Part shown: piece by piece, positions 51,673 to 60,587 of the stretch
Numbering within the stretch: position 1 is the first letter of the stretch
Layout of the letters: each line of letters opens with the position of its first letter
NCBI GenBank assembly: GCA_016888885.1
Contig: CP069437.1
Location: 806,001 to 870,000 of the forward strand
Length of the DNA: 64,000 bases
Origin: Faucicola sp902506215
Lineage (GTDB): Bacteria; Pseudomonadota; Gammaproteobacteria; Pseudomonadales; Moraxellaceae
Reading direction: 5' to 3'
Notes under the pieces: model-generated
Seen by the model: the letters and a program-made list of their open reading frames with translations, nothing else
What the model was told of the DNA's origin: nothing
Database searches by the model: none
Program-made: the position numbers and the translations under genes

Positions 51673-53469
51673 ATGTTTGATTTTATATTGAAAAAAAATA
51701 AAAAAAATGCGCTGGACTCAATGCATGACAAGCCATCGGGTGTGTTTCATAAACTGGTATTTTATAGCGGTTTATTCGCTGTATTGCTTGCGATTATTGA
51801 GACAGGGTTTGATTTTAAAGTTTGGTTGCATGGCGTGGCTTCGACGTTTTATTTAATCGTGCTTGGGCTTAATTTTATTGAATTATTGAGTCAATATGTG
51901 CAAAAAGGTATACGCTCAAAGCTTGTGCTAACGTTTGATTTATCCATTGCTTTATTAGTTATTGCGCTATTGGTGACACATTTTTTTGCCGATAATAGTT
52001 CTTTTTTATACAAATTCTTGTTTGAAAAATCGCTGATAAAAATTGCGTTGTTGGTTTCTTTTATTCGTCAGTTATTGGTGATGGAGTTTAGCTTTAAGAT
52101 AGTTGTCGCGCACCCTGCCCAGTTGTTTATTTTAAGTTTTTTATTGCTTATTTTGCTCGGCACGTTTTTGCTAATGATGCCAAATGCCACCTATGGTCAT
52201 ATTGCATTTGTCGATGCGTTATTTACTGCCACGAGTGCGGTGTGTATTACGGGTCTGGCGGTAAAAGATACCGGCGCTTTTTTTACCCCATTGGGTCAAA
52301 TCATTATCATGTGTTTGTTTCAATTGGGCGGCTTAGGGATTTTAACTTTTGCCACTTATTTTAGCTATTTTTTTCGAGGACGCATCAGTTATCAAACACA
52401 GCTACAGCTTGGGCATGTGACCTCAGCCAATCGTATGAGTGATGTGCTAAAGACCCTCAAAGTAATTTTTGCGGTCACGTTTGCGGTGGAGTCCGTGGCA
52501 GCCATAGCGATTTATCTCAGTATGCTTGATGTCCCTATGAGTATCCATCGCCGCATCTTTTTTTCGGTTTTTCATGCCATCTCTGCATTTTGTAATGCAG
52601 GTTTTTCAACGATGAGTGATAGCTTATATGAGTTACAACTGCGCTTTAATTATCCGTTACAAATGGTGGTGGCGGTGACGTTTTTTTTTGGAGGATTGGG
52701 GTTTGCGATAGTTGCCAATGTCGTGGAATATTTGCGCCATCAGGTGATGCGCCTGTTGTTTCCTAACCGCTCACGATATGGTGCCAAGCCGTGGCTACTG
52801 AGTATCAATAGTCGCATTAGTCTAGTGACGACCTTGTCCTTGCTAGTGCTTGCCTTTGTCAGTGTGCTTGCCTTTGAGTGGCAAGGCACTTTATCTGAGC
52901 ATACCAGTGTCATTGGCAAACTTGTGACAGGGTTTTTTGTGGCAGCTGCACCGCGCTCATCAGGAATCAACGTGGTAGACATGGCACAGCTAGCGCCGCC
53001 GACCGTGATGCTTACCATTGCACTGATGTGGGTTGGGGCAGCCCCAAACTCTACAGGCGGTGGTATCAAAACCACGACTTTTGCGGTCGCTGTGCTTAAT
53101 ATTGTGTCACTGGCACGCGGCTATTCTCGTATCGAAGTATTCCGTCGTGAAATTGCGGATATCTCAGTGAAGCGGGCATTTGCGATTATATGTTTATCAG
53201 TGATTATCATTGCGTTTGGTTGTACGTTAATACGCTGGGCAGAGCCCAACATGAGTATGACAGAAGTGTTATTTGAAAGTGTTTCTGCTTACACCACCAC
53301 AGGGTTAAGCTTAGGCATTACCCCGCATTTAAGTGCGTTTAGCAAATCCGTACTGATTGGGCTGATGTTTTGTGGACGGGTTGGGGCGTTGACCATCTTA
53401 ATTGCCTTATTAAATCGCCCAAGGCATCAAAGCTATCGCTATCCTAGCGAAGAGATTATTATCACCTAA
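51673..53469 (+). CDS. TrkH/KtrB-family potassium transporter membrane subunit
   Basis: A 598-residue inner-membrane K+ translocator. About four extra N-terminal helices precede the four-fold M1-P-M2 core. Selectivity-loop glycines are in TSAVCITGLAV, FCNAGFSTMSD, NSTGGGIKTTTF and AYTTTGLSLG. The ATG at 51673 is preferred to a TTG at 51619 upstream, although its ribosome site is distant. It is followed after 23 bases by its RCK regulatory subunit, so together they form a Ktr/Trk-like uptake system. The long N-terminus sets it apart from typical KtrB. Confidence 0.9.
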   Translation: MFDFILKKNKKNALDSMHDKPSGVFHKLVFYSGLFAVLLAIIETGFDFKVWLHGVASTFYLIVLGLNFIELLSQYVQKGIRSKLVLTFDLSIALLVIALLVTHFFADNSSFLYKFLFEKSLIKIALLVSFIRQLLVMEFSFKIVVAHPAQLFILSFLLLILLGTFLLMMPNATYGHIAFVDALFTATSAVCITGLAVKDTGAFFTPLGQIIIMCLFQLGGLGILTFATYFSYFFRGRISYQTQLQLGHVTSANRMSDVLKTLKVIFAVTFAVESVAAIAIYLSMLDVPMSIHRRIFFSVFHAISAFCNAGFSTMSDSLYELQLRFNYPLQMVVAVTFFFGGLGFAIVANVVEYLRHQVMRLLFPNRSRYGAKPWLLSINSRISLVTTLSLLVLAFVSVLAFEWQGTLSEHTSVIGKLVTGFFVAAAPRSSGINVVDMAQLAPPTVMLTIALMWVGAAPNSTGGGIKTTTFAVAVLNIVSLARGYSRIEVFRREIADISVKRAFAIICLSVIIIAFGCTLIRWAEPNMSMTEVLFESVSAYTTTGLSLGITPHLSAFSKSVLIGLMFCGRVGALTILIALLNRPRHQSYRYPSEEIIIT

Positions 53470-53492
53470 AAATAAATTGATAAGGTATAGAT

Positions 53493-54197
53493 ATGAAATA
53501 CATCATCGTCGGTCTAGGCAATTTTGGCTCATCACTTGCCACCAAACTCACCAGTCAAGGGCATGAGGTCATTGGTATTGATATCGATATGGATAAAGTC
53601 GAGCGCTATAAAGAATCCATTTCGCACACGATTTTTATCGATTCTACCAGCGAAAACGCCGTCTCAGGGTTACCCATTGCCCAGACAGATGTGGTGCTCA
53701 TTACCATTGGCGAAGACCAAGGGCAAAACGTGATGGTCACTGCCCTATTCAAAAATCTTAATGCCAAATATATCATTAGCCGAGCGATTAACCCACTGCA
53801 TGAAAAAGTGCTACAAGCATTGGGGGTTGATGATATCATCCAACCTGAAAACGAGGCGGCAACCCACTGGGCAAAGAAACTGTCGCTAACTGGTTTAATT
53901 GATTCGTTTGAACTCGATAACGATTATAGCATCGTTCAAATACAGACACCGCCTACATTTTACGGTAAAACAGTTCACGCGCTTGATTTAATCAATCAGT
54001 TTAATGTGATGCTGTTAACCACCATTTCATTTCACCAAAACCAATTTGGTTTTGGTCGAAATCAAACTAAATCCAAAATTGATGGCATTGTGCATCCAGA
54101 TTTTGTCATTGAGCCTGATACGGTTTTAGTATTATTTGGGGAAACCAATGACTTAAGACGACTGTTCAAGTATATGCACGCCTCCCAGAATACGTAA
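53493..54197 (+). CDS. TrkA/KtrA-family RCK potassium channel regulator
   Basis: A 234-residue cytosolic regulatory subunit. The N-terminal RCK_N domain opens with YIIVGLGNFGSSLA (nucleotide-binding glycines) and acidic IDIDMDKVE, and the RCK_C domain covers about 140-225. It forms a ring under the membrane subunit and gates it with adenine nucleotides. It is in an operon with the TrkH/KtrB gene. Confidence 0.93.
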   Translation: MKYIIVGLGNFGSSLATKLTSQGHEVIGIDIDMDKVERYKESISHTIFIDSTSENAVSGLPIAQTDVVLITIGEDQGQNVMVTALFKNLNAKYIISRAINPLHEKVLQALGVDDIIQPENEAATHWAKKLSLTGLIDSFELDNDYSIVQIQTPPTFYGKTVHALDLINQFNVMLLTTISFHQNQFGFGRNQTKSKIDGIVHPDFVIEPDTVLVLFGETNDLRRLFKYMHASQNT

Positions 54198-54306
54198 CAA
54201 TAGCCCATCAAAGCATCTAGTCGTTATGGCTAATTTTTTGATTTTCGCTAGGCTTCTTGTGTTTGAACAACGGCTTGTGACCTTGCAAGCCGTCAGCCAA
54301 AATTTT

Positions 54307-54349
54307 TGGTCACAAAATGGTCACGTTTTGGTCACAAGCATTTGGTGAC
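54307..54349 (+). repeat. TGGTCAC iterons
   Basis: TGGTCAC at 54307, 54318 and 54329 (11-base spacing, one helical turn) and a variant TGGTGAC at 54343. The reverse complement GTGACC occurs at 54277. Nothing nearby explains it. Confidence 0.75.
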
Positions 54350-54486
54350 GTTAGTGTTACTTAAATATTAAAAATAGATATCTTTTCAACTTAACAATTA
54401 AAATCAATTTTCCTAATCACATCAAGATAAAAATGCATAAAACAATATATTTTTTAAAATCAATAACTTAGTATAAAATTTAAGCC

Positions 54487-54518
54487 AAAAAAAACCTCAA
54501 ATCAGGGGAGATTTGAGG
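54487..54518 (-). terminator. Terminator of the tRNA-Val/tRNA-Asp transcript
   Basis: On the minus strand CCTCAAATC / GATTTGAGG perfect stem and eight T. Confidence 0.88.
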
Positions 54519-54561
54519 CATAAAACTTTAAAAATTTCGTTTTTAAATCCACTAAAATAAG

Positions 54562-54638
54562 TGGCGCAGCGGACGGGACTCGAACCCGCGACCCCCGGCG
54601 TGACAGGCCGGTATTCTAACCAACTGAACTACCACTGC
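54562..54638 (-). tRNA. tRNA-Asp (GTC)
   Basis: Seventy-seven bases with encoded CCA: acceptor GCAGTGG (a wobble pair allowed), anticodon loop CTGTCAC, T-loop GTTCGAGTC. It is co-transcribed with tRNA-Val upstream. Confidence 0.95.
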
Positions 54639-54665
54639 ACGGTAGCTGATAACGATGATATAGGT

Positions 54666-54741
54666 TGGTGGGTCGTGACGGATTCGAACCGCCGACATTC
54701 TGCGTGTAAGGCAGACGCTCTACCAACTGAGCTAACGACCC
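54666..54741 (-). tRNA. tRNA-Val (TAC)
   Basis: Seventy-six bases with encoded CCA: acceptor GGGTCGT, anticodon loop CTTACAC, T-loop GTTCGAATC. It is first of the two-tRNA unit. Confidence 0.96.
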
Positions 54742-54796
54742 TGACAGGCAATCTATAAGCCAATCAAGTTGCTTCAATATCATCGAAGTGACGCGT

Positions 54797-54824
54797 ATTA
54801 TATAGACTTGTCATGGATTGTCAA
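54797..54824 (-). promoter_or_regulatory. Promoter of tRNA-Val/tRNA-Asp
   Basis: On the minus strand: -35 TTGACA (54824-54819), 16-base spacer, -10 TATAAT (54802-54797). A GC-rich discriminator ACGCG follows, typical of stringently controlled stable RNA promoters. Confidence 0.85.
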
Positions 54825-54828
54825 CTAG

Positions 54829-55503
54829 TTATTTAAAGATTTTTTCGATATCTTTTTGCAAGCTTGGCATCGCTTTTTCAAATTGGGTGGTGTCACCTAT
54901 CAGGGTCGGCATCATCACCTGCACAAACTCACTGGAAACTTGCGATTGTTTGCCCAAGATGCGTTGTCCCATTGGGGTCTCATAAAATTGGTTGAGGGCA
55001 TCGACCTCAGCTTGGGTATAGGTTTTTTTGGCAATTGCTTGATAAGCTTGTTGCAGTTGCTGTTTAGAGATGGGTTGGTCTAGTTGCTGTCCCAAAACGG
55101 TGCTATATTTAACAAAGATATTTTTAAGTTGTTTTTGCGCATGACGGCTAAAAATACCCGCATTTTCATCTGTAGGCAATTCTTGAGGTAGCCCTTTCAT
55201 CATAGTGGCAGCTTGCTGACGTTGGGCAAGCATTTCATCAATCATTTTATCGATATGTAGCACCTTGACAAGCTTGTCAAGCGATGCATCCGTGGGCTGG
55301 GTTTGCAATTCATTGATAGTCGTAACTGGTGGTTGAGCATTGACTGGGCTGTTTTGAATGGTTAATTCGGCATAAGCAGGATGAACCAGCATGGTCATAC
55401 CAGTCGAGGTCAATAAAGTTAGCCTTGCTAACTTTTTAGCATTTAATGAGCCTGATAGAATTAACGGTGTGTTGGTTTTTTTAGCGGGATATTGATGACG
55501 CAT
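54829..55503 (-). CDS. Exported DUF2059 protein
   Basis: A 224-residue protein. An N-terminal export signal follows a basic leader and ends near AYA-EL (residue ~46). The mature part is helical, with the DUF2059 hallmark KTYTQAEVDALNQFYETPMGQRILGK. The family is periplasmic or secreted, of unknown function. The gene begins 8 bases after the acyl-CoA thioesterase gene on the same strand. Confidence 0.85.
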   Translation of the reverse strand: MRHQYPAKKTNTPLILSGSLNAKKLARLTLLTSTGMTMLVHPAYAELTIQNSPVNAQPPVTTINELQTQPTDASLDKLVKVLHIDKMIDEMLAQRQQAATMMKGLPQELPTDENAGIFSRHAQKQLKNIFVKYSTVLGQQLDQPISKQQLQQAYQAIAKKTYTQAEVDALNQFYETPMGQRILGKQSQVSSEFVQVMMPTLIGDTTQFEKAMPSLQKDIEKIFK

Positions 55504-55511
55504 TCTTTTGC

Positions 55512-56024
55512 CTATTTGATATCACATTGGGGAATGTTATTACTTTGAAAACGTAATGCTTTACGCATCTGTGCGGCTTTTTGGCGACATTCTTGCAAGC
55601 TATCTTTGATTTCAAGGGGTGGCACACGGGTGGGCTTGCCATGTTGATCCACCGCTACCATGGTGAAATAACAACTGTTGGTATGGCGTATCGTACGGTT
55701 TTGGATATTTTCTGCCTGCACTCGAATGCCCACTTCCATCGAAGTTTTACCCACATAATTGACGCTTGCCAAAAAGGTGACCAACTCGCCTACATGAATC
55801 GGCTCACGAAAAATCACTTGATCCACCGATAGCGTCACCACGTAACCCCCACTATAGCGACTGGCACAAGCATAAGCCACTTGGTCAAGCATCTTTAATA
55901 AATCGCCGCCATGCACATTGCCAGTGAAGTTTGCCAAATCAGGCGTCATCAGCACAGACATGGTAAGTTCATTTTGTAAAGGGGCAACTTGCAAATTTTG
56001 ATTTGATTCAATGGCGTTGGGCAC
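55512..56024 (-). CDS. Acyl-CoA thioesterase, hotdog fold
   Basis: A 170-residue YciA/BACH-like thioesterase that would hydrolyse acyl-CoA. NFTGNVHGGDLLKMLDQVAY carries the active-site Asn/His/Gly/Asp helix, and FREPIHVGELVTFLASV and SMEVGIRVQAEN are typical strands. A GTG at 56024 is chosen because AAGGA sits 9 bases before it; an in-frame TTG at 56054 lies upstream of that site. It likely forms a transcript with the DUF2059 gene. Confidence 0.87.
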   Translation of the reverse strand: MPNAIESNQNLQVAPLQNELTMSVLMTPDLANFTGNVHGGDLLKMLDQVAYACASRYSGGYVVTLSVDQVIFREPIHVGELVTFLASVNYVGKTSMEVGIRVQAENIQNRTIRHTNSCYFTMVAVDQHGKPTRVPPLEIKDSLQECRQKAAQMRKALRFQSNNIPQCDIK

Positions 56025-56401
56025 AATGACGATCCTTCTGAATTCATATAACAATTGTCATAAAAAATTATTGACCTCGGCATCTTAGCTGTTAACTAAC
56101 AAGCTGTAAATCAACGTAGCTGTGAATTAATACTGTGAGCCAACTTGACCCATATAGGGATGCCTTAATCGCTAAAGTAGCAAATTCGTCTTATCATCAC
56201 AATAGCCAATCAGTAACTGACTGACTACTAGCCAAAATCTAGCTAAATAATAAAACCGTTAAGTAATAGAATGGTTGAATAATAAAAAAATCCGAATATT
56301 TTTGATATAGGGCTTGACAGTCACGGTTAATTTGCTAAAATACGCACCACTTAAACGCTGCGATGATTTTTGCAGGTTTAACAAAAAATTCTACCGCTTA
56401 T
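56025..56401. other. Intergenic region upstream of tRNA-Asn copy 1
   Basis: No gene is seen. It is AT-rich, with the thioesterase promoter on one side and the tRNA-Asn promoter (56314-56341) on the other. Confidence 0.4.
56314..56341 (+). promoter_or_regulatory. Promoter of tRNA-Asn copy 1
   Basis: TTGACA, 16-base spacer, TAAAAT, then the discriminator ACGCACC. The following ACGCACCACTT is shared with the second tRNA-Asn promoter. Confidence 0.8.
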
Positions 56402-56477
56402 TCTCCAATAGCTCAGTCGGTAGAGCAATGGACTGTTAATCCATGTGTCCCTGGTTCGAGCCCAGGTTGGAGAGCCA
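56402..56477 (+). tRNA. tRNA-Asn (GTT), copy 1
   Basis: Seventy-six bases with encoded CCA: acceptor TCTCCAA / TTGGAGA, anticodon loop CTGTTAA, T-loop GTTCGAGCC. Confidence 0.96.
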
Positions 56478-56484
56478 TATTAAG

Positions 56485-56520
56485 AAGACCTTTAACAAGT
56501 GTTGTTAAAGGTCTTTTTTT
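56485..56520 (+). terminator. Terminator after tRNA-Asn copy 1
   Basis: AAGACCTTTAACA / TGTTAAAGGTCTT perfect 13-base stem and a T-run. Confidence 0.9.
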
Positions 56521-56601
56521 ATGTGGTATTTTTTATCTATCGTTATTGCTAGGGGTCATTTTGTATCATGAATTTTATTGATATTTTTTGCTAAAAAGTG
56601 C

Positions 56602-56630
56602 TTGACTCATTTTTTAAATCTCAGTAATAT
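56602..56630 (+). promoter_or_regulatory. Promoter of tRNA-Asn copy 2
   Basis: TTGACT, 17-base spacer, TAATAT, then ACGCACCACTT as in copy 1. Confidence 0.75.
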
Positions 56631-56651
56631 ACGCACCACTTGATTATCTGT

Positions 56652-56727
56652 TCTCCAATAGCTCAGTCGGTAGAGCAATGGACTGTTAATCCATGTGTCC
56701 CTGGTTCGAGCCCAGGTTGGAGAGCCA
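56652..56727 (+). tRNA. tRNA-Asn (GTT), copy 2
   Basis: Identical to copy 1 over all 76 bases, 250 bases downstream, with its own promoter and terminator. Confidence 0.96.
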
Positions 56728-56755
56728 ATCAAGCCAAATTCTGTTGTATATTTTG

Positions 56756-56784
56756 AACCCGTTCCCTTGTGAATGGGTTTTTTT
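56756..56784 (+). terminator. Terminator after tRNA-Asn copy 2
   Basis: AACCCGTTC / GAATGGGTT stem (one wobble), CCTTGT loop and a T-run. Confidence 0.8.
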
Positions 56785-56893
56785 ATGAGCAAAGTTTAGC
56801 AATTTGCTGCTTGCTATTTAATACGCCTTTGTTTTATACCCTATTCTCTTACTTGCTAAAGTACTATAAGATACTATTGATAAGGTACTAGTT

Positions 56894-57382
56894 ATGACGC
56901 TGTCGTTTTCCCCTACCCAATCTCAATTTTTGACCCTACAACAAGCGATTGATAAAGACCGCATCACCCAGCTAATAAGCGATCATCAGCAAGGTAAGCT
57001 GTCGTCAGATGATAAATCTTACTATGAAAGCTTAATCACCCAATTTATCGAGTTAATCAAGCTACCTGATAGCGCGCATTTAGCCATGCAGCTTTTACCA
57101 GAATTCAAAATCACCGTGCCAGCCTTGCTTGATGGCATGGCTTATCGCGCCGTGGCTGATAAAAATCCGAAAGCGTGTGTGTTTGCCGCATATATGATTG
57201 ACCAGTCGCTGTTGCAGCGTGATATGACGCCGCTGTTCAATGTGGTTATTGAATTCGGTACGCCTGAGCTGTGGGTTGAATTGGTAAAAAAAGTGAATAA
57301 TGCCCCTGCCGATCGCATCGTTGAGAAGGTTTATCAATGTGACAAATCGGTACAGACCTATTGGGAACAACAAATTTTGTAA
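56894..57382 (+). CDS. Hypothetical helical protein
   Basis: A 162-residue soluble, probably all-helical protein that I do not recognise. It has no signal peptide, membrane helix or cysteine motif, and leucine-rich helices run throughout (FIELIKLPDSAHLAMQLLPEF, LLDGMAYRAV). A ribosome-site-like AAGG lies ahead of the ATG at 56894. It stands alone between tRNA-Asn and a ribbon-helix-helix-like gene on the same strand. Codon use looks native, so it is likely a lineage-conserved gene. Confidence 0.7.
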   Translation: MTLSFSPTQSQFLTLQQAIDKDRITQLISDHQQGKLSSDDKSYYESLITQFIELIKLPDSAHLAMQLLPEFKITVPALLDGMAYRAVADKNPKACVFAAYMIDQSLLQRDMTPLFNVVIEFGTPELWVELVKKVNNAPADRIVEKVYQCDKSVQTYWEQQIL

Positions 57383-57605
57383 AGAAACTTCGCCTGATTG
57401 TTGCGTGCAGCGTTAAGCTAATGCAACATTTGGCTAAGATTTTTGTAGGAATTTTACGTTTGCCTTGCTTGTTTATCGCCAATGAAATAATTACACTAGG
57501 TTAAAGATATCTAATTGCGCTCATTGCGCTAAATTTTCCATCTAATTGATAATTTGGTTATATCTAGCTTGATTGCTAAAAATTGATCGCACGCGAGGCA
57601 TGCAA

Positions 57606-57911
57606 ATGATTACTAAAATCAAAAAAAATCAACAAGTCATGGTTCCTATCCATATCAAAATCACTGAAGAAATGCGGGATTTGTTGGCCCAAGTCGCCAA
57701 AAATCATGGTTTTCCACGTATTCAAGGCTTGATTCGCTTATATATTCGCCGTGGACTCGATGCTGAGAATGTGGGCTACTCACTCGCCAAAGACAGCCGT
57801 TTTATCGAAAAGCTGAAGCGTCAAGGGGTATCCGACGAGGTAATTTTTGGAGCGATTGAGGATACAGCCAATGAGTCAGAAACCAAAATAACTGATACGA
57901 CAAAACCTTAA
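57606..57911 (+). CDS. Small ribbon-helix-helix-like protein
   Basis: A 101-residue protein. A strand VPIHIKIT is followed by helix EEMRDLLAQVAKNHG and helix RIQGLIRLYIRRGLD, the layout of an Arc/MetJ-type ribbon-helix-helix DNA-binding domain. An acidic Ser/Thr-rich tail follows. The ATG at 57606 lies 7 bases after GAGG (57595-57598); starts at 57573 and 57600 are possible. No toxin gene adjoins it, so it is more likely a stand-alone regulator than an antitoxin. The assignment rests on pattern only. Confidence 0.65.
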   Translation: MITKIKKNQQVMVPIHIKITEEMRDLLAQVAKNHGFPRIQGLIRLYIRRGLDAENVGYSLAKDSRFIEKLKRQGVSDEVIFGAIEDTANESETKITDTTKP

Positions 57912-57927
57912 GCATTTTTATCCCCAT

Positions 57928-57962
57928 AAAAAAACCCAAAACGCAAATGTTTTGGGTTTTTT
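57928..57962. terminator. Bidirectional terminator between the RHH-like gene and dctA
   Basis: AAAAAACCCAAAAC / GTTTTGGGTTTTTT perfect stem with loop GCAAAT, between two convergent genes. Confidence 0.9.
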
Positions 57963-58620
57963 ATGGCTAATCAACGTTTTTATACGCTTATCTTTTTTAG
58001 GCTTATCCTTTATACAATTATACAGTGGGATGATGCTCAATAGGCGGTAATGGCTGACCATTGAGCGCTGCATCCAAGCGCTGTTTGTCTAGCGCATTTT
58101 CCCAACGTGACACCACAATCGTCGCACAGGCATTACCGGTTAAGTTGGTCAATGCACGGCACTCTGACATAAAGCGGTCAATGCCTAAAATAAGCGCCAT
58201 CCCTTCGATAGGCACAGTTGGCACCACCGCCAAAGTGGCTGCCAAGGTGATAAAACCAGCGCCCGTGATACCTGCCGCGCCTTTTGAGCTTAACATTGCG
58301 ACCAATAATAACGTAATTTCTTGGGTCAATGTCAAATCAATATTACAGGCTTGCGCGATGAATAACGCTGCCATGGTCATATAGATGTTGGTACCATCTA
58401 GGTTAAATGAATACCCTGTTGGAATCACCAAACCGACCACTGATTTTTCGCAGCCTGCGCGTTCAAGTTTTTGCATCAAGGTTGGTAGTGCCGCTTCTGA
58501 TGAACTGGTGCCTAACACCAATAGCAATTCATCTTTGATGTATTTAATCATCTTGATGATTGAAAAGCCGTTGTAACGTGCCACAGCACCGAGTACAACC
58601 AGCACAAATAGCAATGAAGT

Positions 58621-59768
58621 TAGAACTTACGCACTATCCAAAGAAAGCATGATATGCTAAAGGAAAAGCAAGAACAACCAAATTGATAAGACAACTTAGC
58701 CGACCCAGCACCGCCCACTGCACCCTAGGACACTATATCGGAATGCTCATCAGCGAACCCAAACAGCCCACCTGCACAAGGCTTGCTCAAAGTATTGAGA
58801 TTGGGCATGACAGCATCAACAACTTTTTAGGTAGAGAGAGCTTTGAGCCTCGTGACCTGTATGAGCAAACAAAGGGGCATATCAACCTAACTGGTGGCAT
58901 CATCAGCATAGATGACACCGTGCTTGACAAACCCTACAGCAACAAAACCGACCTAATTGGCTATTACTATAGTGGCAAGCATCACAAAGCCGTACAAGGC
59001 ATTAACCTTATCACCCTGTACTACACCGACTTAACAGGCAATAGCCAACCCATCAACTACCGACTATATGACCCCAAAGACAACCTTACCAAAAACGACT
59101 ACTTTCAAAAAATGTTAGATGAAGTCTTGGCATGGGGGCTTATCCCAAGCTATATCACAGGCGACAGTTGGTACAGCAGTAAAGAAAACCTTAAACACAT
59201 CAAACACGCTGAGTTAGGGTTTATGTTTGCGGTTAAGGCAAATCGTACGGTTTCTATCAAACAAGGCGAATGGTTGCAAGTACAGCAGATTGACCATGTG
59301 CCAAAAACAGGATTAGAAGTTTGGCTTAAAGACTTTGGTTTTGTTACCCTTTACCGTCATCACTTTAAAGACCAAGTGAGACATTATGTGAAGTTTGACC
59401 CTAAACCTAAAGACAGCGAGCCAAATTCACCGGTATTTACACCACTTGATTTTGAGTATTTGCATGATTGTCATTGGCAGATTGAAACCTATCATCGAAC
59501 CATTAAACAGTGTTGTTCGATTGAGAAGTTTCAGCTTCGCCGTGAGCGTAAAATCCGTAATCATGTGTTCTCATCATTGATGGCGTTCGTGTATTTAAAA
59601 CAGCAATTAAGTTTCGGCTTTTCTTCGGTGTATGCTTGGGTTAGTCATCTTTTTACGCCTGTAGTGGCTCAGATGTCAAGACAGGTCGCTGATGATTTGT
59701 TTTATCTAAATCCAAAATTTAGCTAGGGCTATCATGTTTTGTTGAGTTAAGATAGTGCGTAAGTTCTA
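58621..59768 (+). mobile_element. Insertion sequence within dctA, complete
   Basis: A 1148-base element with 18-base perfect terminal inverted repeats: TAGAACTTACGCACTATC (58621-58638) and its complement at 59751-59768. A 5-base target duplication GAAGT flanks it (58616-58620 and 59769-59773). It holds one transposase gene. The intact ends and duplication imply recent insertion. I cannot assign the family with confidence (IS4- or IS701-like DDE group). Confidence 0.95.
58683..59726 (+). CDS. DDE transposase of the dctA-inserted IS
   Basis: A 347-residue DDE transposase. The first Asp is in GGIISIDDTVLDKPYS, the second in YITGDSWYSSKENLKH, and the third acidic residue in HDCHWQIETYHRTIKQ, the YREK-like region of IS4-related enzymes. 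The start may be the TTG at 58683 or the ATG at 58743. The reading frame is intact. Confidence 0.9.
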   Translation: MIRQLSRPSTAHCTLGHYIGMLISEPKQPTCTRLAQSIEIGHDSINNFLGRESFEPRDLYEQTKGHINLTGGIISIDDTVLDKPYSNKTDLIGYYYSGKHHKAVQGINLITLYYTDLTGNSQPINYRLYDPKDNLTKNDYFQKMLDEVLAWGLIPSYITGDSWYSSKENLKHIKHAELGFMFAVKANRTVSIKQGEWLQVQQIDHVPKTGLEVWLKDFGFVTLYRHHFKDQVRHYVKFDPKPKDSEPNSPVFTPLDFEYLHDCHWQIETYHRTIKQCCSIEKFQLRRERKIRNHVFSSLMAFVYLKQQLSFGFSSVYAWVSHLFTPVVAQMSRQVADDLFYLNPKFS

Positions 59769-60587
59769 GAAGTGATATAAAAACAGGCTATCAAAAAGGC
59801 TAAGTTACCCAGTGAGTGCACCCCATACTTACCAATAGTAAATGCCATCGCCCCAAACGCACCAATCGGCGCAGCTTTCATCAAGATTTCAACCGCTTTA
59901 AACACAGGCGCAGATAACTCTTGAAAGAAGTTTAACACGGGACGAGCACGATCACCCACGGATGCTAACGAAACACCAAACAGCACTGAAACAAATAACA
60001 CTTGCAGGATATTCCCTTCTGTCAGTGGACTTACCATGGTCTCCGGAATGATATTCATCAAAAAACCGGTAATGGTACTATCATGCGCTTTGCTAACATA
60101 CTCAGACACTTTAGCCGCATCTTTCCCTGTTGCCAACGTGGCTGGATCGATATTGAGGCCCGCACCAGGTTGCAACACATTGGCAACCACAAAACCGATA
60201 ATTAATGCCAAGGTTGAAAAGGTAATGAAGTACAGCATCGCTTTAGCAGCCACACGACCGACTCGCTTCATATTGCTCATACCAGCAATACCCGTCACCA
60301 CTGTCAAGAAAATAACGGGGGCGATAATCATTTTAACCAATTTAATAAATGCATCACCCAGTGGTTTCATTGCCTCGCCCACTTCTGGGGCAAAGACGCC
60401 AAGCAAGATACCCAGTACAATGGCGATAATCACTTGTACATACAGAATTTGGTACCATTTACGGGGTTTGGGGGGTTCCACGAGTGTCGTGGTATCGATA
60501 GGTATCATGACAGATACACTCCTTTATCTGACGAACCCTAAAACTGAGATAAGGTTACAGTTGCGATAAAAATTGTGGAACAAATTT

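Larger units (their letters stand above)
54198..54561. other. Intergenic region 3' of a tRNA pair
   Basis: No gene is seen over 360 bases. It holds a hairpin CGGCTTG / CAAGCCG (54271-54292), direct repeats of TGGTCAC (54307-54349), an AT-rich stretch and the tRNA terminator. Its place at the 3' side of tRNA genes is typical of integration sites, but no integrase remnant was identified. Confidence 0.4.
58018..60508 (-). pseudogene. dctA: C4-dicarboxylate:cation symporter gene interrupted by an IS
   Basis: The N-terminal part (60508-59769) and C-terminal part (58615-58018) rejoin in one frame once the 1148-base IS and one GAAGT copy are removed, giving a 445-residue DctA (CFYIT|SLLFVLVV at the joint). 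Family motifs are strong: KLVKMIIAPVIFLTVVTGIAGM, LGTSSSEAALPTLM, GYSFNLDGTNIYMTMAALFIAQ and LTNLTGNACATIVV. The intact protein would import succinate, fumarate and malate with protons or sodium. As found, the first part ends after 253 residues and loses the transport core, so function is lost. AGGAG precedes the ATG. Confidence 0.95.

Noticed and set aside
54561..54758. Open frame across the tRNA-Asp and tRNA-Val genes
   Set aside because: It is the antisense reading of two well-formed tRNAs.
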